The position numbers and the translations under genes were made by a program. Of a DNA stretch of 64,000 nt, positions 49,601-62,410 are shown piece by piece (the first letter of the stretch is position 1; every line of letters starts with the position of its first letter). The DNA comes from Apostichopus japonicus. Its lineage: Eukaryota > Echinodermata > Holothuroidea > Aspidochirotida > Stichopodidae. The DNA is taken from positions 20,903,054 to 20,967,053 of the forward strand of contig NC_092562.1 in assembly GCF_037975245.1 (NCBI RefSeq), in the 5' to 3' direction. The notes under the pieces are model-generated. The model made no database searches and was not told where the DNA came from. It saw nothing but the letters and a program-made list of their open reading frames with translations.

Positions 49601-51129
49601 AAACTATGACAAAAAAATTGCTGCATACAGCATGCATGTATCAGTTACTGTGCTATTTCAGATGGAATTATGTAATATTAAGAAATCATCAAGATATGAA
49701 TATAAATGACCTATAAGGTGATCTGGTATAAACAATATAATTAGTATATGGATTATGTACCATATATATGTACTTATCATGGTACTAATGGTGCTTTCTA
49801 TGTACCAGTCTCAACAAATACACTGGAGTGAGTAGTCTGTGAATGGACTCCAGTAAGAAAATACCCATCATTTTTGAAAGCCGCAAGGATTCTCTACCCC
49901 AGCAAAAAACTTTGTGGGTTCAGCCGTAATATTGAGATTTTAGTTCTACCCATGTGTTGTACATTTTAACCATTTTGAGGTAAGGATAACTTTGTTGTAT
50001 GTTGCACAGTGGTTGGATATAGCAAATGTATGCAATGCACAGATCCCTGTGCATCTGAGCAGCCTCCAGACTAGCTATCTTGTGTTTCCTTCTCTTTTTC
50101 TGTTTCTCTCTTTCTTTCCTTTGATTATTATTTTTTTTTTGGGGGGGGGGGGGGGGTTAAGCTTCGGGTTTAATGCTGTGTGGCTTCAGGGACATTACCT
50201 GTGGTTGAACTATTTTCACTTTGCACGGAAAAAAAAGGAAAAAATAGACACACCTTGCGTTTAATCTAATATGAATGCAGAATTCCCTCCCGCTTTTTTC
50301 TTCTTTTTTTTGTTGTCTCACAGGTAACTTATAATTGATGTTTTTAAGCATAAAATGTGACATACAGATGTAAGGAAAGGAGGTACAGTATATTTATATC
50401 CGTTATATCTGAGGCAGATTGTATGTTTATTTCGGTGCAAAGTGGATCGATACAAAAGTATACTATTCGGTCGTTTGTTTTACACCTTGTTACATCGTAA
50501 GCCTTGAGTTTTTTAACATAGTACCTCAGTATCAATATCAATGAAACACAGTGCACCATCGGCGAAACCCCTTCGTGGACCCTCTTGACAACTTAGGGCG
50601 CTCCGTTTGATGAACGGTTTATAGCTCAGGATGAATACAGACTTGTAGATAGGTTCTCTGTTTTTGAAATATACAGCTTTGTTTCTTATGATAAGATCTC
50701 CCGAAAGTGATTTGTGGTCCATGGCACGGCTGCACAATATGTAACAATGTACATGATCATCAGTTAAGGTAGTTACCGTGAGAGGGGGGGGGGGAGTGGG
50801 GCAATTATTTAACAAATTGTTTGTTCTTAATGCAGCCTTATTGTATTAATATTCTCTAGTAGGACTTGTTAAGTTTCTTTGCCTGCTGGTTTGTGGGAAG
50901 TGTGTCCTTTCTTTCTTTTACAAACATCGTCACAAAAAAACACTTTTTTTTTTTTTTTTTAAATAATGCCGAGGGTGTTTTTGTCCTGTTATAATCTGTT
51001 TCCAATGCATAGCATTTCTTCCAGCCTGAAATATTGAAAAGTGTTGCATGTAAGTAAAACAGATCACTTGAGCTATTGCTTATGGCTTCTTTCTTCTTTT
51101 TTTTCTTTTTGTAACAGAAATACACAAAA
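46615..51129. other. Non-coding DNA
   Basis: No gene is supported. Homopolymer runs include 16 G at 50141-50156 after a T-run and 10 G near 50786-50795. G-rich text lies at 48418-48451. Confidence 0.5.
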
Positions 51130-51144
51130 TATTAATGACATTGC

Positions 51145-51660
51145 CTGATATCATATTCAAATGTGACCCTCACTGAAATGAATTCAAACAACATTGAAAT
51201 GGAGTTACCTGATTAAAACCCTCTTCTAATTTGTTCCTATTATTCACTTGATGGTGAATTAATATCAATTTGTATGTTACTTAAAGTGGCTTCATAAGAT
51301 CTTAATTGTTTAAGTGTTTTTTTGGAAGTGACTGAATATTAAGTCAAAATGACCTGATATGTGACTTGATATCAGACCTGATATGTGACTTGATATCAAT
51401 TCAAATGTTAATTCAAATGACATCAAAAGAGTTCACGAATTCAGTGTTTCTTTAAATGACTTGATATCAATGCAAACATTAATTCAAATGACATTCATAA
51501 GAGTTAACAAATTTAGTGCATATTTTTTTAATGACTTTATTTATATTCAAATGTGAATTCAAGTGACTTTATTATAAGATTTTAAATATTTAGCGTTTCG
51601 TTAAATGACTTGATAAGAATACAAAGGACCTTTTATTATGACTTAAAGTCAAATGCTCGA
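51145..51660. repeat. Degenerate tandem repeat field with TGACTTGATATCAA words
   Basis: AATGACTTGATATCAAT-like words and TTCAAATG(T/A)(G/T)AATTCAA words recur at roughly 90-100 bp. They alternate with CATAAGA(T/G)TTNA and TTTAGTG/CGTTTCGTTAAATGAC segments. Two adjacent copies of CTGATATGTGACTTGATATCA lie at about 51352-51393. The copies are strongly diverged, so this looks like an old decayed minisatellite or satellite edge. Confidence 0.65.
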
Positions 51661-53726
51661 ATATGGAGTTTTACTGAGAATTAGGCCACGGATAAATTCT
51701 CTGAATACTAGAAAACTTTATTATTGAAAATGAACTTTTTTGTACAATTGTCACAGAATGATTATTTAATAACCTGAATCATTTATTAAGTGACTTTCGA
51801 TGGCGTTTTAAAGTAACTTTTGATAGCATAAAAAAAAGAGTCCATGATTGGGAACCGTCTGGTCTCTAAGTCATGTGTGCGTGTGTGTGTGCAGAGTATA
51901 TTAACCATGTTGTGACGCTGCCAAAACATATCTATCTTTGCAGGACTGAAAACAATAGTATCTATTACTTGTAGCTATGATCTGAATATGTACAGTTTAT
52001 CATAATATGAAATTTTATCTTATTCTAAAAATATAAAGAGAATGGAAGATATTAGAATGTTTGTCTTCGATCTTTTGTCTTTTTCAAGTTGTTTTATACC
52101 AACAAGAGGAGGCGATGATGAGGGGGGGGGGGGGAGGGGGAGAAGAGGGATCGGTCTGAACCATGGGACAATGGATAGGAATTTAATTGAGTCAACATCC
52201 TACAGTTTTCCCTTGTTGCTGTGATTCAAAATATTGAAATTTCTTGATTTCATTGGAGACGGTGCCTTAACACAATATAACCCGAGCTGTACTTCCTCAG
52301 CGGTATGACTGGTTTTGTCTAACCAGGGAGTTGTTATGGAACAACTCCCTGGTCTAACGGAAGTGATTCGATCCTTTTAGGGTATCTCTATAATTAAACA
52401 AGGTGTAAAGCAGAAGGAAGCCGGACTCTAAGGACTTCTTTTTTCTTTCTTTTTGCATTTTACTTTTCAACTTGAATCTTTCTCAACCCTTGAGAAAGCC
52501 ATAAATGAATATCATATAGCATGTATCTTTGTAGAATCTCGAAGGACTAGTGTGTGAACTGATCAGCAATTTAAACATTTATTACGGGTTTACTACACTA
52601 TCCATAAACTTGACACTTCCGTTGTCGCGAACCGTTAAATAAAATACATCACCTCCACCATCGTATCAAGAAGAAAGCTGATAACGATCGGTAGGCTATA
52701 TTGAAAGAGGGCGGTAGGCTATATTTAAGAGGGCGTGCTAATAACAAACTTGAGCATAGCTGATATGAAGACAAATAAGACGGCATAACGTGAATAGCTC
52801 TGAAAAGAAACACAGATTTTAGTTTAGTATATTATCAGAAGAATCACTAATCCAAGAGCTTCAGCATCAAAGACCTTTTTTAACTGTATGTATAACGTTC
52901 GCCCGTACATACCCCCAACGGAGCTTTGTAAAATCTGACATTTCTGAAGTACTATGTTTAGCCAGCATTCAAAACGTAAACCAATCAAAATATCGATTCC
53001 ATACTAGGTAGGACATCCAAGGATATGTCAATCAACTTACTGCATAGTAACAGTATGTGCTTTCCTTGTGTGGCTTCATCAAGAGATTTCAAGAGTGTAT
53101 AGGCCTGTTTGTCGTTATCAGGTAACTAAAAGGTGAAACAGCGTACAAATATTACCTTTGGTTTTTAGTGCATAATTACAAGAAAATGAATGGCTTCCCC
53201 GATCATAAAACTATATCATAGTAGACTATACATCTTCGTTTTCCTTGTACTGTGTTTCTGTAACCATTTCGAATCATGCTAACATTTTGTGCACCATTAG
53301 AGCTACAAACGATAACTTCTCACTATCAATTTAACCAATCCGTTCAGCCAATAAGTATTGGCAAAAATATGTGTTCAATAACCTTCATATATACTGTAAC
53401 TGACATATTTACAGAACAATTTACACATAATTCCAGGGATCTGACTTTCATAACATCTTCGTAGACAAGTACGTGGGAAAGCTTTTTTTTTCTTATTCAT
53501 CTTTTTCTTCTTCTGTTGTATTTGTTTGTTTGCTTTGCGACGGTATAAAAGCACAGTGATTAAAAATTTAAATACTGCGCCACTGTTGTACCTGACATAA
53601 ATCCAGGCGAGTAGCCAAGGGGGCAACCGCCTCCCCCCCCCCCCCCCCCCCGTTGAGCATATTTTTTTAAATAATATCGCTAGTACTTTCAAAATCGAAA
53701 ATGCTTAGATGCAACCTACAACAAGG
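51661..53726. other. Non-coding DNA with a hairpin and G/C runs
   Basis: No gene is supported. A perfect hairpin is at 52322-52353. A G-rich stretch occurs at about 52122-52141 and 19 C at 53633-53651. Confidence 0.5.
52322..52353. repeat. Perfect 14-bp hairpin with a 4-nt loop
   Basis: ACCAGGGAGTTGTT (52322-52335) and its exact reverse complement (52340-52353) enclose ATGG. The stem is too short for a typical microRNA precursor. It could be the joined inverted ends of a repeat family or a foldback remnant. Confidence 0.85.
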
Positions 53727-54545
53727 CCTGGGAAGTGTAATTACCAGCGATCTGGGAGCAAGGGCGGCGGAAGCACTTTTAATCTGGGGGGGGCACCGAC
53801 ATCAAAGGGCACTTTGCAGAAATTCGCTTGGACTGATGCAGCCTTATATTTAGTAGCCTTTATAACTCTTATTGTATTATCTTATTTGCGTATACACATC
53901 ACTCCATCAACGCCCTCACCCCCCCCCCCCCTTACAGGAAAATACTAGCACTGCAATATCCAATGTGCAAATTGGGAAACAAGGAAAAAGTTTTCTTTTG
54001 AGACAAAATGAGGTGAAATCATGCTAGTTGCTAATGTAGGAATCTTCCGAATTAAAGTTTATTTCTTGTCAATATCTTAACAATTTTTTTCCATTCGAAA
54101 TAGCATTGAGTTTGACCCACAGAAATTCATTAAAAGTCAGGGGCGAAAACAGGATTTGCAAAGTTGTATGCACGACTATCTGAGCGGAGCGCCACCATCG
54201 GTTGGCGCGGAGCGTACAAGAAAATTTTGGGTTTTACAGACCCCTCAGATGGCTGGAAACGGCCCTTCCCGAGTGTTCATTCTGGTTCCCTGGCCTCTTG
54301 CTAACTTGAGACACCTCAATTTTTATGTAGAAAAAGGGCACATTTTTAACCTGAGGAAAAGTGGGGGGGGGCACGTGCCCCCTGTGCCCCCCCGGTTCCG
54401 CCGCCCTTGTCTGGGAGACATTTTCGGCTAAAACTTTCGCGCCAACCCATGGTCCTGGGAAGTGCCATTCCAGCAATCTGGGAGACATTTTCGGCCAACA
54501 TTTTCTTGTACGCTTCGCACCAACTCACGGTGGCGCTGCGCTTAG
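53727..54545. repeat. Older repeat interrupted by a younger insertion
   Basis: CCTGGGAAGTG...ATCTGGGAGACATTTTCGGC occurs twice. One copy (53727-53758, continuing at 54418) is split by the 651-bp element, and one is intact (54454-54495). Downstream, CGCTTCGCACCAACTCACGG-type text resembles the CGCTCCGCGCCAACCGATAG segment of the inserted family. The host sequence may therefore be a distant, older member of the same family. Confidence 0.65.
53759..54409 (+). mobile_element. 651-bp CA...TG miniature element with 8-bp target duplication (hAT-like MITE)
   Basis: It starts CAAGGGCGGCGGAA and ends TTCCGCCGCCCTTG, 14-bp perfect terminal inverted repeats. TCTGGGAG flanks it on both sides (53751-53758 and 54410-54417). 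G-rich and C-rich blocks lie just inside both ends. It has no transposase; short open frames at 53709-53948 and 54156-54431 have inverted counterparts in the copy at 63415-64000. These frames may simply share ancestry or be remnants of coding sequence. The 8-bp duplication points to the hAT superfamily (inference). Confidence 0.9.
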
Positions 54546-57500
54546 ATAGTTTGCCTACAAGCTTCGCCACTCCCTTGGCAAATTCCTCGCTACGCGCCTG
54601 CACAAATTGCACGATTTTCAGAGGGTTTAATAACGTCATTGTGACCTAGTTTTGACAGAGGTTTTCGTCAAAAATGTTTAATGATTTTGCAAATATGATT
54701 TTGAAACTACAAAGAGGAGAGACAAAGTGAATGAGACTCGTAAAACTCGCTTTCACTTCATTGCACCAAATCAGATTACAAAGTTGTTACTGTTTATGAA
54801 TTTGATGTAACAATGTGCAAAGCCTGCAGGGATTTATGATGTGGTAAGACGAAACTCCCATATTTGGGTGATTAGGCCTATAACAGTAAAAGATGAACTA
54901 AAATTGCCAAATAATGAAACGCGGCAATTCTATCCGGGTAGAAATGTTGAAGTTTTTCGTCTGTGATGTCATCATGCAGGCAAATGTTCGACAAATGCTT
55001 TTGTTTCCATGGTGAGTTGATGTACGTTGTTCGTGTTAAGCTCAGCGATTTCGCTTGGCGGCGTTGAATTTACTGTATATTTTTATCACAGTTTATCGAA
55101 AATGTTTAAGTTTTGTAGTCATTGATTGCAGTCGTTTGAAGTGTTTTATAAAAGATTTTTACAGGCCTATGTGATAAAGAAGCACGAGGAAATGGTTGTA
55201 CTCGTCTCTAGTATCTGAAGATCGCATGTTTTAATACGGTTAAGTAATGAAATTACGCATGACATAGCAAAACTGCAGCTAACGACAAATAAAACAAACA
55301 GACGGGGATCCGGGCCTGATGGGATATACCCCTTTTTTTGAGCCCCAAAGCCAACATTTCAAAAGTATATTATTAACACATCCTTGCAAGCTTATAGACC
55401 CAATTATAGACCTAACTTATAACTTATACATGTGCCTCAGAATGTACCATTTCACTGCTATTTGTTCTTCTCTGTGGGAGGACCCCAGACCCTACAAGGG
55501 AATCGGCCCGGGGTTCACCGACCGCAGGGCCACACCCATCTTTTTAAAAGGCCTGATCCGCCCTGACATACATGCTTTGGCGACGCACCGTGTGTGAACC
55601 TTTAAACGTGGAGAATTCTCTCACCAGACGATTTCAAACAGAACCGATGCGGTACCATTATCCCTTATACAGGTCCCCTTGTTCCAGTAATGAAGCGAAT
55701 CTCCCTTAAAATGACCGGACCTTACGTTTGTCGTCAGTTTCTGGTAATTTGCATGAATTACCCGAGCAATGCTCAAAATACGATCAGAATTGATCAAGCT
55801 AATACACGTCGTTTTTTTGGGGGGGGGGTCCTTATTTATTTATTTGTTTATTTAGTCATTTACTGGCGTTTTACTTGTTGTTTTTGTGTTACTTTGTTTT
55901 AGGTAAAAGGGCCTGATAGTTTGATCCCACATGTAGGATCTATCTTCAAATGAAGACTGAAACGTACACAACTTTATCAGACAGATGGAACAGACGTTTC
56001 AACTAGAAAGTTTACAAAATAAACACTTAGCAACAGGTCCAGGATTTCTAAAGAGGGTGGAGGATGGGAATGGGGGTTAAATATCACCCTGCCATGCATA
56101 CTGAAAATACTACCAAAAGAGCGGTGCATATAAATATTCTGTGAAAGGAAAGAATGCTTACCACTCTTCTTTAACTTGTTTTTTATTAAAAGTTATACTT
56201 GCAGGGTTAAATGTCGGTATCCAAAACTTCAGAAGATGCAAGAGGAGGCGGGACGGACCCTAGGATCTCCTCCTTGATTCGTCTCTGTCAATGAACTAAG
56301 AGAGGATAGAAACTATATCATGAAAGATGGACAATTGACATCACTATGAAGGAAAGGTAATCGGAAGATGAAAAGGATACAAGATATACAAACTGACTCT
56401 GTGAAAGTAAAGGAACAATTATAGTCGATATAGGATGGGAGATATTGTAACCGGACCGTCAAGATCACCGGGGGGGGGGGGGGGTCGAGCTGGATATGGA
56501 TGACATGAAAATGAAGTGGAATAGAATGGGGCAAAACCACTGGATTCCGAACATTTTGGCGCAATGGCGGTGAACATGTACGTATGCATAATGTGGACAT
56601 GCAAGAAGCACATTTGAAATTGTGGCAGCGTTTTCGACCTTTCACTTAAGATATTTAGTGAAATTTAATTAATAAGTTTAGGCCAATGAACTTTACAATA
56701 TTAGTATCAAGCAGTAGGACTATCAAAACTTTGAGAGACCCAATGTATTATAGGCCCCCAAACTGTTGAAATGCATTCCGTATAATAATGATGAATAACG
56801 TCTTAATGAAACAAACTATATTTGTAGTTGATGACTATACAGAACTTTTGTCAGAAATGGACAGCAGTCATTGTCGCTTCTATCATTGTAGACAATTTTC
56901 TCATTAAAAATGACAAAATGACAAAGACCCAATTGTAGTGGCGCTCTTTCATTTCCCAATATTGCGCTTTTCTGATACAAGATTTGAGCGCATATGGTCT
57001 GGGTTTTTTTCTCTCTATTTTTTTTTGGGGGGGGGGGGGAGGTTGTTAGAGTACACAAATGAAAGTACAATTACGAAGTAGAGAGATTTGTTTACAAATG
57101 ATAAAAGCTTTGGGTCCTCATAACTAAGAAATAACATATGGTCATGATACGGAAAATTTAAGGTGCTATCTTTGGAGAAATTACGGTACCCTTGTGAACT
57201 TAAAACATGTTAAATTCGACGATGAAAGTGACTGGGATACTTGCTGTTTATTATATTTTTGATGATTTTTTTTTGTGGTGTTTGGGGGGGGGGGTGAGCT
57301 TTTTGGGATACTTTTCATGACATAACTGTTTAAAAATTTCTTTATGTTTCATATTATGGTGGACCGTAACAGACGACTGGAAATTTTTGACTTTTACTTC
57401 ATTAATTTGAAATGTTACTTGACTATATAGTCAAGCTATATCCTATAGCATTATAGTCAGGCCCTTATCCATGCCCGGGCACACCGGTGGGCAAACTGAA

Positions 57501-59761
57501 AACAGAACCCCCAAAAAAGGAAATTTAGTAGAACGTACGTCTATGACCTCAAGTAACTCCTTGAAGACTACTGCTGGCCCACCTCCACCACCGTTCGATT
57601 TGTGCAATCATCACGTTGAACAAACGTTTCACAAGTTACCGGACACGAGTATGGTGCCCCTCTTTATACTGTTGGTGCTACTCCATGGATTGTGGGTGGG
57701 CCCTCCAACTCAGAATTCCTGACTATACACGGGTCTGAAGTAATTCATTAACAAGTTAAGGATGCATTTAAATTTCACAATGTGTTTATATTCATCCTTG
57801 ATTGTCACATCATTTGCATACGAAATGAAATCAATATTTCGACTTCATTAGAATTTATAAAAAGAAGAAAACACAGAAGGATTAAGTTATGCCCGGTCTA
57901 ATTAACTAATACAATCATCGATCGTTGCTCAAGGAGCATTCCATATATCTAAAACAAATTAAAGTCAATATATTGAAAAATGAATTATTAATAGGGGCCT
58001 AATTATCTACAATCACATTTATCTAATATGGTGAACTATGGCATAACAAAACCCAAGTTCTGCCGGGATACTGTGAGAGAAATTGTTTATAGACCGTTAC
58101 GCGATTTCAAAACAATGTTTAATATTTAAAAAATACAATATTCCGATTTGATTGCATACATAAGAGGTACCTCTTTCCATAACCAAAGTATAGGCTTGAT
58201 ACTCAACACAATTTGCCATTGACAAATTCGTCAAGTATAGCCCCTTATCACTTTTAGGTCATCGTGAAAGTCTCATGCTTTAGTATTGAATTTTCTGTTA
58301 TATCTGGACTGACAAAATGGTCTCCTCGCATTAGGCTAGGTATAGTCCAGCCACCTAATATAAGTTGATGAGACTCTGTATATTTAAAGGAGGGGGGGGG
58401 GGGTGTAGATCCAATGACCGTTGCTGGTCTGTGATAGAGATAACTGTCTTAAACTTAACTTCCCCCAAAAGCTATAACAACAACCTTATTCCATTTGGAA
58501 GATATCACGTATTTAATAAATAATTGCTTCAGACACAAACCTGGAGACTTGATCAAGCCAAAAATTATTTTGACTAGGTCAGTAGCTGAGATAACAGCCT
58601 CGCTGTTTTTTAGTGTCCTTCATACTGTAAATCTAGTTTTGTATTAATCTTGTACAAACATATGATAAATAATTTGAAATTGAAATTGAAAAACTGACAT
58701 CATTTAGTCACAGATGTTACATTTTTAGTGTTTTCTTTATTTATTACAATGTCTTTTTTAGTAATGGATGTAGGTTTTGCAAATCTTGAATCTAAAATAT
58801 TGAAGTTCTTACCCTGGCATTGGTTTTAGTGTCATCGCTGATAACACTTTACCTTGAAAATATGGAGTGGGAAAAAAACAAGGAGACTGAAGTAAAAGGT
58901 TTCAGATGCTCGTGACATTACGACATCACAGATTTCCAAACCGAGAGTTCCCACATATATGACTTTTAAACTAGGACTGATAAACAAAAGGCTCCCAAAC
59001 GGAACAAAATACCTCTAATTAGCTGTTTGGGGGAGTTTATCTTCATAAAGAGCTCTGTCTCTGTAAAAATGATAAGCTTAAGATGATGGGTTGGGTTTGT
59101 GCCTCCATATTTCTCCTTTCTCATGAAAGATATCAAAACATTAAAACTTAAATTAATGAGTTTTTAGTAATCGGCAACTTGGACTGATAGTAGCAGCTGT
59201 TAATGGTTTTAATTAACTATTAAAATGAATCTGTGCCTATACGCTAAACCTTTAAATATATATGCGTGAGTAGGCTACAATTACTACCACTTGAATGTGA
59301 GCTGAGGTCAGATCACTATCTTCAAACTTTGATGGAAGTCACACAGCCTTCTGTTATAATGATCAATCCATTTTGTTTATTAATCGATGCCGTTAATGAC
59401 TTGGCGTGGCAATGAGTACACGCTCGGCCAAAAACATGGTTACAGGTAGATTATATTCACTTAGCTGTGGCTTACTATTCCAGCAGCCGGAGTTTATGGC
59501 GAGGGAAGTGGAGGGCGGAGGGTTTTATGCACCAAAATATGCTAGAAAGTCAAATAATGGTCAATGGCACGAAAATTTCGATAAGCATTACTGTCACCCT
59601 CTAAGACTTTTTAGAATGTTTTAGCAGGCTATTTGGAAGGGCAGGGGACGGGGGACAGGGAGCATATGACCTTGAAAGCTTCGACGGTAATGCTACGGTG
59701 TCTTTTCCCGAAACCAAACCCGCTCGAGCTGTTCCTGTGACATTCCAACTCCTCGATTATG
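54546..59761. other. Non-coding DNA
   Basis: No gene is supported. Homopolymer runs include 15 G at 56470-56484 and 13 G at 57027-57039. A perfect 18-bp palindrome lies at 57418-57435. A stretch at about 57450-57730 is bordered by TATAGTCAGG and CCTGACTATA but lacks matching target duplications. Confidence 0.5.
57418..57435. repeat. Perfect 18-bp palindrome CTTGACTATATAGTCAAG
   Basis: The sequence equals its own reverse complement. It is 20 bp upstream of a TATAGTCAGG word whose complement, CCTGACTATA, recurs at 57718-57727. This may be part of a decayed foldback element. Confidence 0.7.
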
Positions 59762-59996
59762 TATTTTTTATTTATTTATTTAACATTAAAGGGTATACTC
59801 GGTTAGCGTAAAGCTAATCTCCCCCGAGGCCCTAAAAAATAACTAATAGTTAAAAGAAAAAATACAATCATTTAATATAATAATACTAATAAAATAAAGA
59901 AAAAAATAAGACGAAAATGAAAATAATAATGAAATTTGACTATGGCATAAAATACAACATGGAACAATCAATGAAAGAAATTAAGAGCATAATAAA

Positions 59997-60686
59997 TTAG
60001 TTAAAGTCCTGCATAAAACGTTGAAAAGTATTTAAAGACTTGGCATTCTTACACTCCTTTGATAATTCGTTCCATTCCTTAGCAGCAACATTTGAAAATG
60101 TTTTCTGGTGATACTGGGTATTACCACACTCTAAAAATAAATTATTTCGTGTGGTGGACCTTAGAGAGTGGTTATGTACATTTGTGTGGCGGAACATTTC
60201 CACAACATACTGTGGAGCCAGACCATTTAAAGACCTATACACCATTATCAATCTTTTACATTTGAAACGTTTTTCGAGTGAGGACCAGTTTAAAGTTTTA
60301 AAAAGGTCTTCAGATCTATCATCAAATGTTGCATTGAGAATAATTCTTGCTGCAGCTTTTTGTAAACGACTAAGTCTGAGAACATTTCTGGCATTACTAT
60401 TTCCCCATACTAAACTACAGTACTCAACCATCGGTAAAATATATCCATTATAAAATAGAATACAAGTATTGGTATCAATGAATGGTTTTATGCGTCTAAG
60501 AAGAGCCAATCTACTGGAAACGAGCTTGCAAACAGAATCGACTTGTTCATTCCAAGATAATACATTGTCGATTTTTACTCCCAAAATCTTTTCACAGCAT
60601 ACACTTTCAATTATAGAATCTTCGACGGCGATATTTAATTTTTTATTTTGAATAGATTTCAAGCTTTGTCTTGAACCAATCAACAT
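59997..60686 (-). pseudogene. LINE ORF2, C-terminal part (open, 229 codons)
   Basis: This is the longest intact piece of the LINE. Motifs include KILGVKIDNVLSWNEQVD, a SRLALLRRIKPFID segment, ILPMVEYCSLVWGN, LSRLQKAAARIIL and FSNVAAKEWNELS. This pattern (LGV.ID..L.W..HV, YCS.VWG, LQ..AAR.I) typifies the region downstream of the polymerase in CR1/L2/Jockey-like elements. It ends at a stop near 59997. It is open upstream but its polymerase is broken, so it is a relic. Confidence 0.88.
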
Positions 60687-60815
60687 GCTTTTAGTTTTAT
60701 TACTATTTATAACAATTTCATCTTTCTTGCACTATTTGCAAACATTAGCTATATCCTCATTAAGTTTGGTATTTAAATCATCCATAGACTTTGCCCTTCA
60801 TACGAAATGTTGTAT

Positions 60816-61505
60816 CGTCTGCATACATGTCCGCATTGCAATAATTAATACTTTGACCCATGTCATTAATAAACAAAACAAAGAGCAACGGGCCCAGAAT
60901 TGACCCCTGTGGCACCCCACATGTTACTGGCAGTAAGGGGGAAAAACATCATTTACTCATGTAGATTGTTGTCTATTACATAAATCCGACTTAAACCATG
61001 CAACAGAGCTTTCGGAAAGACCATTATATAGATAACTTATTTATTAGGATAGAATGGTTTACTAGGTCAAATGCTTTTCTCAGTTCTAGAAATACAGATC
61101 CTATAAGATATCCACTATCAATAGATTTATTCCAGTCGTCGATTGTCTTTAGTAATGCAGTTTCACAAGAGTGCCCTTTTCTGAAACCTGACTGGGACGA
61201 TCGTATTAGACCAAATGCATTTAAAAACTTGGATAAAGCACCATGAACGTGTTTTTCTAATATCTTAGATAATACTGGCAAGATTGAAATGGGTCGATAA
61301 TTGGATACTTCTAGATTTGAATCACTCTTGTAAATGGGAACAACTTTGGCTTTCTTCCACTTCGTAGGAAAGACTGAGTTTCTGGTGCGGTGATACTGTT
61401 TGTTATTTCAATAGCATGATAACTTAAGAAGATAGGAGCTAATCCCGTCCAGACCGGTGGCTTTAGTAGCATCCATTGAAATAAGCGCTTTGTAGACAAA
61501 TTCAT
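60816..61505 (-). pseudogene. LINE reverse transcriptase, interrupted
   Basis: Read on the minus strand, the RT blocks appear in several frames: KKAKVVPIYKSDSN and NYRPISILPVLSKILEKHV (about 61250-61375), SQSGFRKGHSCETALL, LRKAFDLVNHSIL (61024-61281), then GVPQGSILGPLLFVLFINDM and MYADDTT (about 60816-60925). MYADDTT is the catalytic (F/Y)xDD box. The family usually has an Asp in the FxDLxKAFD box; here the first part reads FLELRKAFD. At least two frameshifts and one stop separate the blocks. Confidence 0.88.
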
Positions 61506-62082
61506 CAGTCACCTGTGGAATTTGGAATGGCAACACCATTGCGTAATTTGGAAGAAACAAACTCTTTAACACTTGCTAAATAATCATTATCCACATTGTT
61601 GTTAATACCAATAAGATACTTAGACGATACAGACGTAAAGAATTCGTGAAATGACTTAGCGATATCGATTGGATCTGTTTCTAGGTTACCATTGTTGCTT
61701 ATCGTGCTTATTTTCTGCTGACTTTTCATATTAGTATCATTGGACTGAATATTTCTAAGGATTTGCCAAATAGCTTTGGAATCGCCTTTGCCCTTAACAA
61801 TAGAATCTCTGAAAATAACTTTGTTTAGCCGATCGAATTAAACTTACAACTTTGTTTCTCCAGAATCGATATGTCTCTGGATCTTTTAATTTTGACGAAT
61901 TCCTCATTTTAATGGCATAACTTATCTCACCATTGAACCACTTGGGCTGATTTTTTTTATTTTGACCCTTTATTCTTTTTGGGGAGCATGCTTATTAACA
62001 ATATTAATAAAAATATTTTCCCAATTTTCTAACGAACGATTTGTATCTGCTACCTGCAACACAGATTGCTAAGAACAATACC

Positions 62083-62405
62083 TTAGGTCTTGCTTGAACT
62101 CTTTTTTGATGATGGTTGGCATGAGACAGCGTGTTTCCAAGTGAAATATATCGGGTAATGGTCACTCAACTTAATTGTTGGAACTTCAGTATTGACAATT
62201 TGACTTTCTTTAGTCGTATAAATATGATCAATTAATGTGCACGATAAATTAGTTACTCTAGTTGGTACCTTTATTATTTGCTTCAAGTTGTACATCTCCA
62301 TGTCCTGCGTCCGTCTTTTGTTACCACCACCTAGTAGATTTATGTTGAAGTCCGCGATAATAACTATATCAGAAAAAGAATTACTGAAAATTATGTATAG
62401 TATTC
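62083..62405 (-). pseudogene. LINE AP-endonuclease, C-terminal fragment
   Basis: The minus strand encodes IVIIADFNINLLGGGNKRR, then LKQIIKVPTRV, LIDHIYTT and KLSDHYPIYFTW. The ADFN and SDHYPI motifs mark the last third of the AP-endonuclease domain that nicks target DNA for priming. A stop lies just upstream (near 62405) and nothing further 5' is recognisable, so the element is 5'-truncated or decayed there. Confidence 0.85.
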
Positions 62406-62410
62406 AGAAG

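Larger units (their letters stand above)
59762..62410 (-). mobile_element. 5'-truncated, decayed non-LTR retrotransposon (CR1/L2-like LINE)
   Basis: On the minus strand the element shows, in order, the end of an AP-endonuclease domain, a linker with PKWFNGEISYAIKMRN, reverse-transcriptase blocks and a long C-terminal domain. The 3' end has a CCTCGGGGGAG-containing tail (59810-59835) followed by (AAAT)n (59763-59781 on the + strand). Tails of short tandem repeats rather than poly(A) are typical of CR1/L2-type LINEs. Stops and frameshifts interrupt every domain except the C-terminal one. The clade is not resolved here. It is inserted opposite to NIM1K. Confidence 0.9.

Noticed and set aside
57471-57722. 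83-codon + frame with a Pro run and hydrophobic end
   Set aside because: No recognised domain. It may belong to a decayed repeat bounded by TATAGTCAGG words. Support is too weak for a gene call.
59406-59624. 72-codon + frame near the LINE
   Set aside because: No domain, conservation clue or splice sites. It probably opens by chance.
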